A DNA stretch of 64,000 bases from Pleurodeles waltl (GCF_031143425.1 NC_090445.1:1578246049-1578310048); one strand, 5' to 3'. Shown: positions 34,661 to 47,105, numbered from the stretch's first letter. Notes: a model not told the origin generated them from the sequence alone. A program made the numbers and translations.

Positions 34661-35818
34661 AATCCTTCCTTCCATCAATCAAGTGGAGGCTGGTGCTGGT
34701 CCTCATATACAACACACCTGCTATATGTAACTGTAGCAAACAGGACAGAGTTGAATCCTGGATCCTGTGCCAACAAGCCCTTTGACTCTGATGATGACTG
34801 GACTATCAGAATCATCTTCCTTGCTCTCAGGCATCTGACAGAGTCCTTGAATGCTATAGTAGACTGAGCTGAGAGGAAGTTGGGTGGTGGACCATCCCAA
34901 GGTGGTGCAGGGCATCTTTGGTCACTGGTGTGCCCCCTTGCTAGATTAGTTTGCCACCTTTGAGAGCACGCAGTATCAAATATTTTGTGGCAAATATTTT
35001 GTGCCACTGACTAGGAGACACTTTCTGTCTGTGTTGAGACAAAGGGTTCCTGTATACATTTTCACCTCTATCTCTCCTGCCTTGACTTTTGAGGAAAATC
35101 AGGACTGCCACGTCTCAAGTTATCTTGATTGGCAATACTGGGAAAGGAATTTATACTACCCGGAGCTCCTCAGCATTTGCCCCTCTAATCTGGCTACCAC
35201 TCCAGGAGGACCTACTATCTCAGCAACATGCGAGTAAAAAGCATAAGCAGGACTGACGTAAAGCACCAAATGTCCTGTAGAAACCAAATATGTCCAATTA
35301 AATTTCCAGGTCTTATGTAGATAGAGTAAAATCACTTCAGAGTCTTCACAACCTATAACTCCATGCATTGAGATGGAGTTGCTGTAGTTACATGTGTATG
35401 ACTTACCAGCAGAGGTGTTAAATGTCGTTCTTGCAGCCAGACACCCTTTGAAAAGTCCATCTATAGGGGGACACTGAGAGAAATGTATTGCCTTGTGTGG
35501 TGCTTGACATGCCAACCCTTTGCAGGGCAAACTTTCAGTTATGTTCCTCTTTGTTATTTCATTAGCCCAGCCAAGGGTAAGCATTTTATATTGACTCTTT
35601 CAGCCTTTCTGTGCTTACCTGGCCAAGCCTCTCTATTTGGTTTTGATGTGTGTTATCAAAGGTTTGACTCATCTTTCTCCGGTAGTCTTTCATCAGGCCA
35701 CAACTGAACTTAAATTTTGTTCTGATGTTTCTAATTTGCACACCCTTTGGGTTGATGCTCACTCAGCTATTCATTGCTACTGCTGATGCTCAAAACTGTT
35801 TTTTTTATTGCCATCATG
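34661..35818. other. Unassigned stretch between DIRS and L1 fragments
   Basis: May include decayed 3' parts of the DIRS element, since a plus-strand WTIRIIFLALRHLTESLN near 34797 faintly resembles an RNase H segment, but I cannot support this. No other gene recognised. Confidence 0.35.
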
Positions 35819-36224
35819 TTAGTCTGCCATGCAAGTGAGCTGAAGGTACACTCGGTGCAACCTCACTACACCATGGGCCCAGCTTTTTAAATGAGACAAC
35901 TTGAGAACTGTGATTTCGACCTGAGATGCTTCTTGACGCTCTTTCACCGGGATTAACTCCCCATCCCTCAGTATCTGCCCCCAAAACTGCAGCTCTGTCT
36001 TATTAAGAGTGATATCCAGTTTAAAAATTTGCGGGTACCTGCAAAGTTCCAAACTGGGGCATATCTGCTATATCTGCATATCTGCTATAGTATGGCACCT
36101 TTATCACTTTCCTTGTTTGTGACCAGGCATAAGCCATTGATTACACCTTCACCCCTACTTTTATCACATCTCCAAACTTGTACAGGAAGTGAGATTCTCC
36201 ACTTCTCTCATCCTTCAGCATAGC

Positions 36225-37587
36225 TTAAAATGGGCTCCCCCATGGCACCGTTTCCCTAAGCAGACATCTACAATTCTTCAGCTGGAAGTTCCAGGCATAC
36301 ACCTGGAAATATGGCAGTGCAACCTCTCCCTTTTCCCGCCTTCTTTGGAGCTTCCTCCAGGAAATACATAGGCCTTTGGACACCCAAATAAACACATTTA
36401 TAATATCCTGCAATGTCCCCAACCATTTTTTTTTTAGGAATAAAGTAATAGAAAAGAAAGGCAAATTTAGCAAAAAGGACATCTGTTTCACGTTTGCCCA
36501 GCCAAATTTGGTCAAAGGTAAATGAGACCAACTCGACAAAAGGCACTGCATCTCCTTCATCATGCTTTTAAAGTTCAGTTCCGCCAATCTTGCTATATTC
36601 TGTGTGATTCTAATCCCAAGATATTTCAACACGCTCTTAGCATCTTTATGTCCCCCAGCTATAGCCCAAACCATAATCTCGGTCTTTATGGAGTTCACGG
36701 CATATACCGATACCTAGCCAAAGTCCCTTACTGTTTGCTCAACTCCTGGTAACCTGGATTGTAAATCTGCTGTATATATAATCAGTTTATCCGCATACAG
36801 CAAGATCTTTTTTTTCCAAGCATTCAACTTAAAAGGTATTAGTTTCCGTTGTCCCCTCAGCTTCCTTGCCAGTGGTTCAATATAAAAATTAAAAAGCAGT
36901 GGGGAGAAGGTGCACTCCTGCCTAGTCCCTCTCATGATTTTAAATTCAGATATTAATCTGCCATTTATAAGAACCTGGGTCTAGGGAAAAAAATAAATCT
37001 GCTGGATCACATTCCAGAAGTTCTCACCTATGTTGTTAAGTTCTAGCACTAACTATGTTCAAGCAGGCTGAGTTTACCCTGTGGAATGCCTTGGTGGCAT
37101 CAAGCATAAAACCCCCAGAGGGGATCTGACCACAGAAGCCAGGTCAGTCGCACATATCAACTCATGAGTTAGCTCATGGAGATAGCTACCCCTCTTGAAG
37201 GCCTTCTGGTCTTCATGCACCAAAGTTCCTGCTACCTGGCCTACCCTCCTAGCTAGGCTGTTGGTGAAGAGCGTGTAGACTAAGTTCAGGGGAGATATGG
37301 GTGTGTGTGATTAACATAACGTGGGACACTTCCCTGGATTCAGGATTAAAGACTCCAGCCCAGTCCCAAGACATTGGGAGTGATGCCCCGTTTACTAATA
37401 TCTCATGGCACAGCCTAGTCATAAAGGGAATTATTGTCTCACCTAAAGCCTTACAAAGATTGTTAGGAAGGCCGTTTGGGCCAGCTGTCTTTCCCCTCTT
37501 GCCTAAATTGACCACCTGTCTAACCTCTTGTTGCCCTACCTCTTGGTCTAAATGTTCCTTCTGTTCTTCCAACAATTTATTAAGCAC
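36225..37587 (-). pseudogene. L1 ORF2 reverse transcriptase
   Basis: GKTAGPNGLPNNLCK (about 37490), GTRQECTFSPLLFNFYIEPL (about 36930) and ILLYADKLIIY (about 36800) are L1 RT motifs in order; YLGIRITQN (about 36610) and the downstream FIW and ALPYF segments are the L1 post-RT region. The catalytic YADD is changed to YADK, so even an intact frame would be inactive. A further C-terminal piece lies at 36052-35819. Confidence 0.88.
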
Positions 37588-38149
37588 ATCGTCCCACAGA
37601 CACTCCCCTACCTCCTGCTCTTAAACTTGCAAGTCTTCTGTGTATAAATCTGTAAAGAATTTGAGAAACGGCTTCTAGATATCTTGGGCATTGGAGGAAT
37701 TAGCCCTTTTGCCTCCTCCCTTATTACCTGTACTACATTTCTAGCTTGGTCCATTATAATTTTCGAAGTTAACAGCTTCCCAGTGCCTTTCTCTTACTCA
37801 AAAGGAGCTAGCTTATATGCCTCTCATCTTGCCTTACATTGTGCTTCCAATATAGCTGCTAGTTTCTCTTTCTTCACCAACACCTCTTTCTATCGTGTCT
37901 CTTTATCCCCCGTTGGATGTTGGTCTAGGGCCTGGTTCTCAAGTTGACATAGTTCCTTTTTTAAGCTCTTGACCTCCCCCTTGTGCCCCCTATGTTTTGG
38001 GGCTGCAATCCCAATTAACATCTCCCTCATATATGCTTTAAAGGTCTCCCATACTATGCAAAGAGGTGCTGAACTAAGATTTAAACTTAGGAACTCATCC
38101 GTTGCTTTTTTTGGGTCCTTAATAACCTCCTGATCTAATAGCAGGGACC

Positions 38150-38312
38150 CGTCGAGAGTCTATCTCTTTGGTTCTTGCCTGGTGGGTAGTTTTATTTCTA
38201 AAGTGACTATTGCATGGTCAGAGAGATGGGCAGTTATGCGCTTACCCTCATAATGTCCTCACATATGCAATGACTTACTGATATAAAATCTTATACTGGA
38301 GGAATGACCATA
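38150..38312 (-). pseudogene. L1 ORF2 endonuclease, 3' part
   Basis: Continues the endonuclease after the solo LTR: RFYISKSLHM and LSDHAIVTLEI carry the final catalytic SDH box. It abuts the LTR at 38313 through the left CCATA copy. Confidence 0.75.
38308..38312. repeat. Target site duplication, left copy
   Basis: CCATA, identical to 41001-41005, flanking the solo LTR. Confidence 0.9.
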
Positions 38313-41000
38313 TGTAGGAAGTTGGCTCTGTATGCACTATTTCAAAGTAAGGAATAGTATGCACAGAGTCCAAGGGTTCCCCTTAGAGGTAAGATAGTGG
38401 CAAAAAGAGATAATACTAATGCTCTATTTTGTGGTAGTGTGGTCGAGCAGTAGGCTTATCCAAGGAGTAGTGTTAAGCATTTGTTGTACATACACATAGA
38501 CAATAAATGAGGTACACACACTCAGAGACAAATCCAGCCAATAGGTTTTTATATATAAAAATATCTTTTCTTAGTTTATTTTAAGAACCACAGGTTCAAA
38601 TTCTACATGTAATATCTCATTCGAAAGGTATTGCAGGTAAGTACTTTAGGAACTTCAAATCATCAAAATTGCATGTATACTTTTCAAGTTATTGACAAAT
38701 AGCTGTTTTAAAAGTGGACACTTAGTGCAATTTTCACAGTTCCTGGGGGAGGTAAGTTTTTGTTAATTTTACCAGGTAAGTAAGACACTTACAGGGTTCA
38801 GTTCTTGGTCCAAGGTAGCCCACCGTTGGGGGTTCAGAGCAACCCCAAAGTCACCACACCAGCAGCTCAGGGCCGGTCAGGTGCAGAGTTCAAAGTGGTG
38901 CCCAAAACACATAGGCTAGAATGGAGAGAAGGGGGTGCCCCGGTTCCGGTCTGCTTGCAGGTAAGTACCCGCGTCTTCGGAGGGCAGACCAGAGGGGTTT
39001 TGTAGGGCACCGGGGGGGACACAAGCCCACACAGATATTTCACCCTCAGCGGCGCAGGGGCGGCCGGGTGCAGTGTAGAAACAGGCGTCGGGTTCGCAAT
39101 GTTAGTCTATGAGAGATCTCGGGATCTCTTCAGCGCTGCAGGCAGGCAAGGGGGGGGTTCCTCGGGGAAACCTCCACTTGGGCAAGGGAGAGGGACTCCT
39201 GGGGGTCACTTCTCCAGTGAAAGTCCGGTCCTTCAGGTCCTGGGGGCTGCGGGTGCAGGGTCTCTCCCAGGCGTCGGGACTTTGGATTCAAAGAGTCGCG
39301 GTCAGGGGAAGCCTCGGGATTCCCTCTGCAGGCGGCGCTGTGGGGGCTCAGGGGGGACAGGTTTTGGTACTCACAGTATCAGAGTAGTCCTGGGGTCCCT
39401 CCTGAGGTGTTGGATCTCCACCAGCCGAGTCGGGGTCGCCGGGTGCAGTGTTGCAAGTCTCACGCTTCTTGCGGGGAGCTTGCAGGGTTCTTTCAAGGCT
39501 GCTGGAAACAAAGTTGCAGCCTTTCTTGGAGCAGGTCCGCTGTCCTCGGGAGTTTCTTGTCTTTTCGAAGCAGGGGCAGTCCTCAGAGGATGTCGAGGTC
39601 GCTGGTCCCTTTGGAAGGCGTCGCTGGAGCAGGATCTTTGGAAGGCAGGAGACAGGCCGGTGAGTTTCTGGAGCCAAGGCAGTAGTCGTCTTCTGGTCTT
39701 CCTCTGCAGGGGTTTTCAGCTAGGCAGTCCTTCTTCTTGTAGTTGCAGGAATCTAATTTTCTAGGGTTCAGGGTAGCCCTTAAATACTAAATTTAAGGGC
39801 GTGTTTAGGTCTGGGGGGTTAGTAGCCATTGGCTACTAGCCCTGAGGGTGGGTACACCCTCTTTGTGCCTCCTCCCAAGGGGAGGGGGTCACAATCCTAA
39901 CCCTATTGGGGGAATCCTCCATCTGCAAGATGGAGGATTTCTAAAAGTCAGAGTCACCTCAGCTCAGGACACCTTAGGGGCTGTCCTGACTGGCCAGTGA
40001 CTCCTCCTTGTTGCTTTCTTTGTTCCCTCCAGCCTTGCCGCCAAAAGTGGGGGCCGTGGCCGGAGGGGGCGGGCAACTCCACTAAGCTGGAGTGCCCTGC
40101 TGGGCTGTGACAAAGGGGTGAGCCTTTGAGGCTCACCGCCAGGTGTCACAGCTCCTGCCTGGGGGAGGTGTTAGCATCTCCACCCAGTGCAGGCTTTGTT
40201 ACTGGCCTCAGAGTGACAAAGGCACTCTCCCCATGGGGCCAGCAACATGTCTCTGGTGTGGCAGGCTGCTGGAACTAGTCAGCCTACACAGACAGTCGGT
40301 TAAGTTTCAGGGGGCACCTCTAAGGTGCCCTCTGTGGTGTATTTTACAATAAAATGTACACTGGCATCAGTGTGCATTTATTGTGCTGAGAAGTTTGATA
40401 CCAAACTTCCCAGTTTTCAGTGTAGCCATTATGGTGCTGTGGAGTTCGTGTTTGACAAACTCCCAGACCATATACTCTTATGGCTACCTTGCACTTACAA
40501 TGTCTAAGGTTTTGTTTAGACACTGTAGGGGTACCATGCTCATGCACTGGTACCCTCACCTATGGTATAGTGCACCCTGCCTTAGGGCTGTAAGGCCTGC
40601 TAGAGGGGTGTCTTACCTATACTGCATAGGCAGTGAGAGGCTGGCATGGCACCCTGAGGGGAGTGCCATGTCGACTTACTCATTTTGTTCTCACTAGCAC
40701 CCACAGGCTTGTAAGCATTGTGTCTGTGCTGAGTGAGGGGTCTCTAGGGTGGCATAAGACATGCTGCAGCCCTTAGAGACCTTCCTTGGCATCAGGGCCC
40801 TTGGTACTAGAAGTACCAGTTACAAGGGACTTATCTGAATGCCAGGGTGTGCCAATTGTGGATACAATGGTACATTTTAGGTGAAGGAACACTGGTGCTG
40901 GGGCCTGGTTAGCAGGGTCCCAGCACTCTTCTCAGTCAAGTCAGCATCAGTATCAGGCAAAAAGTGGGGGGTAACTGCAACAGGGAGCCATTTCTTTACA
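38313..41000 (-). mobile_element. Solo LTR, 2,688 bp, with perfect 5-bp target duplication
   Basis: The insert starts TGTAGGAAGTTGG and ends TTCTTTACA on the plus strand (TGTA...TACA termini), and is flanked by CCATA at 38308-38312 and 41001-41005. TG/CA ends and a 5-bp duplication are the mark of LTR-retroelement integration. No gag or pol lies inside, so it is a solo LTR left by LTR-LTR recombination. I recall the same sequence, minus-strand sense, as the LTR of an abundant newt Gypsy family. That sense fits a TATA-like box at 39786-39779 and AATAAA-type signals. It is GC-rich compared with the flanking L1. Confidence 0.85.
39779..39786 (-). promoter_or_regulatory. TATA-like box of the solo LTR
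   Basis: TATTTAAG on the minus strand, placed about 1.2 kb into the LTR in sense orientation and followed by GC-rich sequence. The same TATTTAA motif recurs in the second LTR family at 59640-59647. Confidence 0.5.
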
Positions 41001-41005
41001 CCATA
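41001..41005. repeat. Target site duplication, right copy
   Basis: CCATA, identical to 38308-38312, flanking the solo LTR. Confidence 0.9.
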
Positions 41006-41600
41006 TTTCTTATCATAGAAAGTATAGCCTCTGTCCTTTCCAGATCCTATCCTCCATAAGTCACACAAACCTAATCGTCTTATCATATTTCTTAGGTATG
41101 CCTGCATGTTAGAATGTGTGTTAGCTTTACTACTAACCAACTTAAATAAGGAGTAGTCCATGACTATGTTGAAATCCCCTGCTATAATGACTGAAGCAGA
41201 AAAAGACAGTAGATTCTGAAAAACCACATTAAGGGACTCAATTTCTTCCACATTATGCCCGTAGTATCCCACCAGACTATATTTTTTACCATACAACTGC
41301 AAGCTGATGATAACCCATCTACCCGATTCGTCTACTTTGGCTTCTACTATGGTTGCATCCAATTGTTGTTTAACTGGAATAGCCATCTCTTTCATGGTAC
41401 AGCTCTGGTCCGTGCATACCACTTATACTTTAGTTTGCTTACCAACAGCTCATGGCATTCTATCCTTCTGAGGTGAGTCTCTTGTAAGATTATAGTTAGA
41501 CACGCTGAGTCCTTAAGATATTATAACAGTCTTTCCCTGCTCCTAACTGTCCTAAGCCTATTAATATTCCATGAAAGGATTTGGACTATCCCTACCATCC
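41001..41600 (-). pseudogene. L1 ORF2 endonuclease, 5' part
   Basis: The ORF2 start is marked by IVQILSWNINRL (about 41590), then an ETHL-type segment, SVIIAGDFNIVMD (near 41180) and DRGYTFYDKKYG near the insertion point. These are the N-[LETH]-[GDFN]-YTF boxes of the L1 endonuclease. The remaining box (LSDHAIV, about 38215) is on the other side of the solo LTR, at 38312-38150, and the two sides meet in frame around the CCATA duplication. Confidence 0.82.
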
Positions 41601-41948
41601 TCTCAGTATTGGGGACTGCACATGGCTGTCCTTCCGTAGACCAGCCTGCATCTTTAAAAAGGTTAATGAAGAGATTTCCGAGGAAACGTTTCTCATGTTT
41701 TTTTGTCTTTTTCCTCTTATGCTCACTCCCTGATGTGCACCTCCACCTTGTGTTCCCCATGCCCCCCCATACCTCCCACCCCTCTGCAGAGAACCCTCCC
41801 CTGCTTCCTCATGGCATATGCAAGCCCCTTGAGTGCTTGTTAAAAGGGATTCAAAAATTAAAAGAAAAACATCCTAAGGATATGCTGAGAGCGAAACAAA
41901 AACAAACAGAAAGATGAACAAAAGAGGGATATCAGGCAGGCATTCCTG

Positions 41949-42912
41949 CTAGCCAATTCTTTCTACTCTAGTTTTCCTGGGACATGTTTTCCCCCTTATC
42001 CTTATTATCAGATCGTCTGCCTCATTGCAGTCCCTCAAATTGTGCATCTTATTGTTATACATCACTTTTGAGGTGGCAAGGAATGCATCGATGCATTTCT
42101 CCAGCTCCCATTGTTTATTCAAAGAGGATCGTGAAAAATCTGACTTGATCTCAAAGCTAAGCCCACTGCCTTTCAAAGATCTGAGTTTCAATGCCTTGGC
42201 CAGGATCTGCTCCTTTATAGAGCACGTTTATGAGGATCCTTATAGGTGTGCTGCTGTTGGTATGTCTCCTATAGGGGTCTCTGTGTATCCCTTGCATATC
42301 ATTTGCCAGGGCCTGCTCTGACATTTCTGACAAGTCAGCAGATTTCAGTAAAGCTGTAATTAACTTCTTGATGTCCGCCCCTTCTAACAACTCCGGAACA
42401 TTTAGGACCATTATATTGTTCCTTCTTGGTCTGTTTTTGAGTGATTCCAGTTTATCGTGTAGCTCCTATGTTTTGAGTTTTAATTGCTTTATCTCATCCC
42501 TGTCATTTGTGACTACCATTTTCAGCTTTGCCACAGTATCTTCCAGAACCTGAGCTCTCAAGGCCAGTGAGTCACGTTTATCTGCCAGGCCCTCACACAT
42601 GTCCCCAATGTCCCTCTGGTTAGCTGTAGACATGGCAAAGCCACTTCTAACTTCTGTCGCTAATATTTTTAGCATTGCTTCCACTGAATCTGACCGCAAG
42701 GGGCATAGATCTACATTTACGTCTCCCTGGGGGGTAACTTGTTCAGAATCTTCCCTTACAGAAGTAGATACCATTCCTCTAGTCCCTAGGCTGATTTCCC
42801 CTACTGACTCTCTACCACTCTCTCCTTCGTTAAGCCCCATCTCAGCCAACACTTGGAATCTGTTTGCTTGTGCCATCCTGTCCACCATTAACAGGTTGGA
42901 AGCAGGGTTCAA
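41949..42912 (-). pseudogene. L1 ORF1-like pseudogene
   Basis: From 42912 a 148-codon reading begins MNPASNLLMV and includes a heptad-rich, coiled-coil-like part (AQVLEDTVAKLKMVVTNDRD). A second reading (42411-42157) holds an RRM-like part starting MVLNVPELLEGADIKKLI, and a third (42191-41949) a C-terminal-domain-like FEIKSDFSRSSLNKQWELEK. Coiled coil, RRM and CTD in that order is the L1 ORF1 architecture, an RNA-binding chaperone. Frame changes break it at least twice. Confidence 0.75.
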
Positions 42913-43000
42913 AATGTGGACTGCCTCTGTTCACTGTTAGGATGTAGTATTGCCAGTGCAAATGGGATTAACCACTTCTTCCCTGCTGTCACCCCGCTGC

Positions 43001-46000
43001 TGCCTTTCCCCACCTTCGACTGTAAGCCAAGATGCCACTTTAAAGTAGGAACTCAATGAGAGTTACTCTCACAGGTTGATGTGTCAATGGGCCCCCTTGC
43101 CTTTCTGCGTGGGTAATGCTTGAAAGTCTCTTACCTTCGATAGTCCCTGGTTATGGTGTGGAAGCAGAAGCGGAGGGCCGCACCTCCTGCTGAGTGTATC
43201 ATTGTGAAAACACGATCAGGCCAGCATCTCCTGGTGAGGCCAACGTGGATCTCTGGCAGCGGCCATGCAGGGGGTCCACGTGGGACATCGGGCCACAGCA
43301 CACGTTCCTATTCAGGCAAAGGGAGGAAGTAGCGGCACACGAGAGCTGCCTCTGCATTCCTTGTTGCAGAGGAAAGCCCAGGATGCTGTGACTGACGTTG
43401 AGGCTAGGGATCTGATGGCGACATTCAGGAGAGCTAGATCTAGTCCCCCCAGCGTGGCGAATAGTTGTGGAGGAGGTAGCAGCCTGGCAAGCGGTGGGAA
43501 GAGGTGGCCAGGCAAAAAAGTATATACACATTGATGAGTGAGGCGAGGCTTCAAACTGTGGAGAGCAACCTTAAAATAACGAAAGATAAAGAAAGTGTGG
43601 GGGGTGTAAAGACAGCAATTCGGGTGGGTCAGGATGGTACTCACTCGCTTAAGCTAGGTTTAGAAACAGGCTCTCTAGTGGTTTAGATGCTTAATTGATA
43701 TTATCTGAGTTCTGGTGCTGTGAAGACTGGACTATTGTAATTTAATGTTTGTTGGAGAACCTACGTAAGACATCTAAAACTCAGAAAAATTGAAAACCAA
43801 GCCTGAATCTGATAACGATGTTCCATTTTTACCCAGCTCTGAAAGAGCTCCAGTAACTCAAAATCGTAGAAAGAATAAGTATCAAATTAAAGTGGTTGCA
43901 AATTGTGTATTTTTGCAGCCATCAAAGAATTTCATGAACCCGTCTATGTGCTAATAGGTTCGTATGTAAAATTCCAAATGATAGTGAGATGTAATCTGTC
44001 CTATGTAATGAATATTAATGACGTCGGTTGCATTATTTTATTTTTTTAATGAAGTAAACATTTTTGTAAGTGCAAGCCATTCTCCTTAAAGAAAACAGGG
44101 TGGAGTTTAAAAATAGAAGTTTACTTTTTTTTCTAAAGTAAGTTTGTGAGTTCCAGGTGGTCCTCTGGACCACTGCCTACTCCCCAGTAAACGTTTTATT
44201 TTTAATTCACAAAGGAGAAGATGTCCCAGTGGGGCTCCTCTCCTTCCACAAATTCATTACCACCTAACTTGGGAGTCAGTAATTTTTCAGTGTTTTGCAA
44301 GTGGATTTCGGTCGCAAAATATTGATACATCTCACACCGATTTGATAATTAGAAGGGGCACAACCTGTCCCTGCCAAATACCAATTTGGTATGAGGTCAT
44401 GATCCTGCTTTAGGAGTTGGCAAAGATTTAGCAACTTCCAAAATTGAATTAGTAGATTCAATTTTTTAGTGGGCACAAACACCAAATTGGAGTGTTTGCA
44501 ACTGCTAAATGCTTAGATTTGGCCCTAGGTCCAGCCTACCTACGAAAGTCGACAATTCACTGCATACCTTACTAAAACCTGAAATAATTTTTTTTTAAAG
44601 TTGATCATACAAACGAGATTCAACCAGAAGACATACCAAGGCAAAAGGATTTGGGTCATGAGCAAATAGCTATGAAACCTGCTGTGCCCAGTTCTCGGAG
44701 AACAGCTAAATTTGACCTCTCTTCAAAGAGGCCTTCTCCTCACTTCTCGATATAATTTTGACCATCCCATTGCAGCCCACCGCAACAGAATGTCAGCTCT
44801 GACACACATGGCGCCTCTCCCAATTGTCTTACAACCACCAACTTGCCTCGAAAGAACTTGCAGGGGTTACTGCTAGCATACTGTGACTACAAAAGTAGAT
44901 TGTGGTCGGAAGCCATCTCTATAGAAAAAAATCAATGAATATGCTGGAATCCTTTTCTTTTCTAGACACTGTGGACATTCACCCACCCTTCCATTAGGTA
45001 AAACCAGCCCAGTGATGTGGAATTATTAGGTGAAAAACATTAAAGGTGAGAAAGCACAAATTTTAGACGAAGTTTTACCATTCAGAAAAATAAGAAATAA
45101 GCATCTTGAGTAAAAAGGGGAATGGTGAGGAGAATAATATCTTCTGCAAAGGTCAGCCCCAGGTGGTGATGTAGCCCTGGTGTTTCTGCTCTGAGACACC
45201 AACTCACATAGGCTCTATGACTCCACTGGTGCACAACTTACAAATATGATGCTGTGTCTTGATTTGCAGCAGAGATCACAACATGTGTTCCTAGGTCTCC
45301 CTCACTTGTGCACATGGCATGCTTAGGTGGTTCAAGTCATACCAAAACTCATATAAGGTACACCGCCATGTGATTTAACCAGTCCTGAAGACCAAAATAT
45401 CTGCTAATATTGTTACCTGACTCACCCTCTGTTGGCTGGGTGCCATACTCTTTTCTTCACTTACAAGTCCATGATAGAGCTGTGATTTGCAAAACATTTT
45501 GCTGGCTTCAAGGCATTTGTCATCCAACTGTTTACATCACCACTGGAAATCTGGATTGTTATATTACAAGTATTAACTATCAGACTTGTTTTGGAAAATT
45601 CTTTAGCAGACCTCACTCATGCAGTCCTTTGTGACAGTATATAAATATCATACAATACTTATACCCCGGTTCCAATGCACTTTGTAGCTTCAACCCAGGA
45701 ATGGCTTTCCACATTCTCTGGAGTTGAGCCCAATAAAAAATGAAGTGGAAGACAGGACATATGAATGATTATGTGAGCCTGATTATCATTTGTCCTATAA
45801 AAGGCCACAATGTGGGTAGGCACGCCTGACCTATGGCTGCCACTTTACTGAGGATGAAGTCTGGGGTTTGACCATGTCCTGGATAATAAAACAGAAGTTG
45901 GTAGCCCTAATACTGAAAATTTGCAGTGGGTCCTCCAATCTGGGCTTTCTCCAACATTACTTAACCCTCTTGTCCCGCTTGTTAACGCTAGAGTCCCAGA

Positions 46001-46859
46001 AGCACCTATCATCCATCTTGCAGATGTCCTGCACCTATCATACATCTTGCAGATGTCCTGCAAGCAAAGGACATCTTCCTTTGCTTGCCCCTAGGGCTTT
46101 GGGGATAGAGGGCTGGAGTCCTTCAATTCTGCACTGCTGCAACAGATTGTATCTCACAGTATCAACCCTATAAATATTAATCTGCCGATATATGGTTACC
46201 ATGATATCTGCTTCTGAAATATTGCCAGTGTAAGTGTAGACATACTATTAATAACTCTACTACGGTGATATTTCTAAAGTTGATGTTAAAGTCTTGATAA
46301 ATCTATTGGTCAATATTTTAAATTTGATATTGTAGTCCAACACCCTGGAAGCTTTCCTGTAGCAAATTTACTCGATGAACTAACTGAAGAGTTCAGGACA
46401 CTTGCACTTCTTACATACTCACACCTTCTCATGTGTACACACATCCGGTCATATATCCATAGGCAGTGCTCAATTTGTAAAATCAATATTTGTGGGTACC
46501 TAAAATGTTTCTTGGGAGGCTGCCATCCATTTGCTCAACTTTCGTACCAGATAACTCCATTGGCAACACACTGACCCCACAGGCACAACTCACTAATCTC
46601 ACTCAAAAGATAGAGGCACCATATGTTTTAATGTTAATTAAGGTATCCGCCAGTCTGGATTGAAATTGGTCCTGCTTGTTGTCTGAAAAGGACTGCTAGT
46701 TCAATGTTTACAAACCAGAGAGTAAGCCCTCACAAATGAAGGAGACAGGGTGTGAGTATCAAACACGCACAATCATTATCCCTTTTGTGTTCTTCTACAC
46801 CTTCATGTATCACCTTGGGTACCATTTGTATAGTTCAAGCAACACTTTTGTTCTTTTCT
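43001..46859. other. L1 5' side and unassigned sequence
   Basis: About 43140-43530 is relatively GC-rich and may be the L1 5' UTR. Beyond that the sequence is AT-rich, with no gene recognised. A two-copy CACCTATCAT(A/C)CATCTTGCAG block occurs near 46002-46050. Confidence 0.45.
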
Positions 46860-47054
46860 TAAAAAAAGTAAATCCTTTATTTATTTTCAAAGTTTTTGAC
46901 TCATTACATTTCATGATAGTTCTCATAAAAATGTAAAACGTTTTCATCATCACTCTTTCATAAACATCTTAAAAAATCCATTAGAAACGGAATTGTATTT
47001 CCGATGCATCAGACAACAAACCTTAAAAACCTCTTCCAACATATAAGCATAAAA

Positions 47055-47105
47055 ACTGTTGCAACAGTGTTTCTGTAGACTTCCAGTCTACTCCACCTTC
47101 TTCAG
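47055..47105 (-). ncRNA. Hammerhead-like self-cleaving RNA remnant
   Basis: On the minus strand: CTGAAGA (47105-47099), a perfect 7-bp hairpin GTAGACT/AGTCTAC with a 3-base loop (47091-47075), GAAA (47073-47070), then the 14-bp palindrome ACTGTTGCAACAGT (47068-47055). CTGANGA, stem II, GAAA and a third stem in that order is the hammerhead layout. Extra unpaired bases between CTGAAGA and stem II depart from the canonical fold, so activity is doubtful. Confidence 0.4.

Larger units (their letters stand above)
35819..43000 (-). mobile_element. Degraded L1 retrotransposon split by a solo LTR
   Basis: The minus strand carries the L1 order: ORF1 (42912-41949), ORF2 endonuclease (41600-41001, continuing at 38312 to about 38150), RT (37587-36700) and the ORF2 C-terminal region (36698-35819). 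The internal block 38313-41000 is a later solo LTR. A GC-rich, CpG-bearing stretch at about 43140-43530 may be the 5' UTR. Multiple stops, frameshifts and a changed RT catalytic residue mark it as dead. With the insertion subtracted, length is about 4.5 kb plus UTR, so substantial parts of a roughly 6-kb element are retained. Confidence 0.85.

Noticed and set aside
35001..35240. Plus-strand frame after the DIRS fragment
   Set aside because: Position suggested RNase H or recombinase, but no catalytic residues can be identified.
38590..38610. GGTTCAAATTC, like a tRNA B box
   Set aside because: No A box or cloverleaf around it, and it lies inside the solo LTR.
39099..39764. 221-codon plus-strand open frame
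   Set aside because: Lies antisense within the GC-rich solo LTR; low-complexity Gly/Ser/Leu composition and no domain. Openness follows from GC content.
43905..43960. Exon-like segment after a good TTTTTGCAG acceptor, reading IKEFHEPVYVLI then a GT
   Set aside because: KEFHE faintly recalls the start of a CAP domain, but it lies inside repeat-rich sequence, lacks the following helix, and is too short; probably chance.
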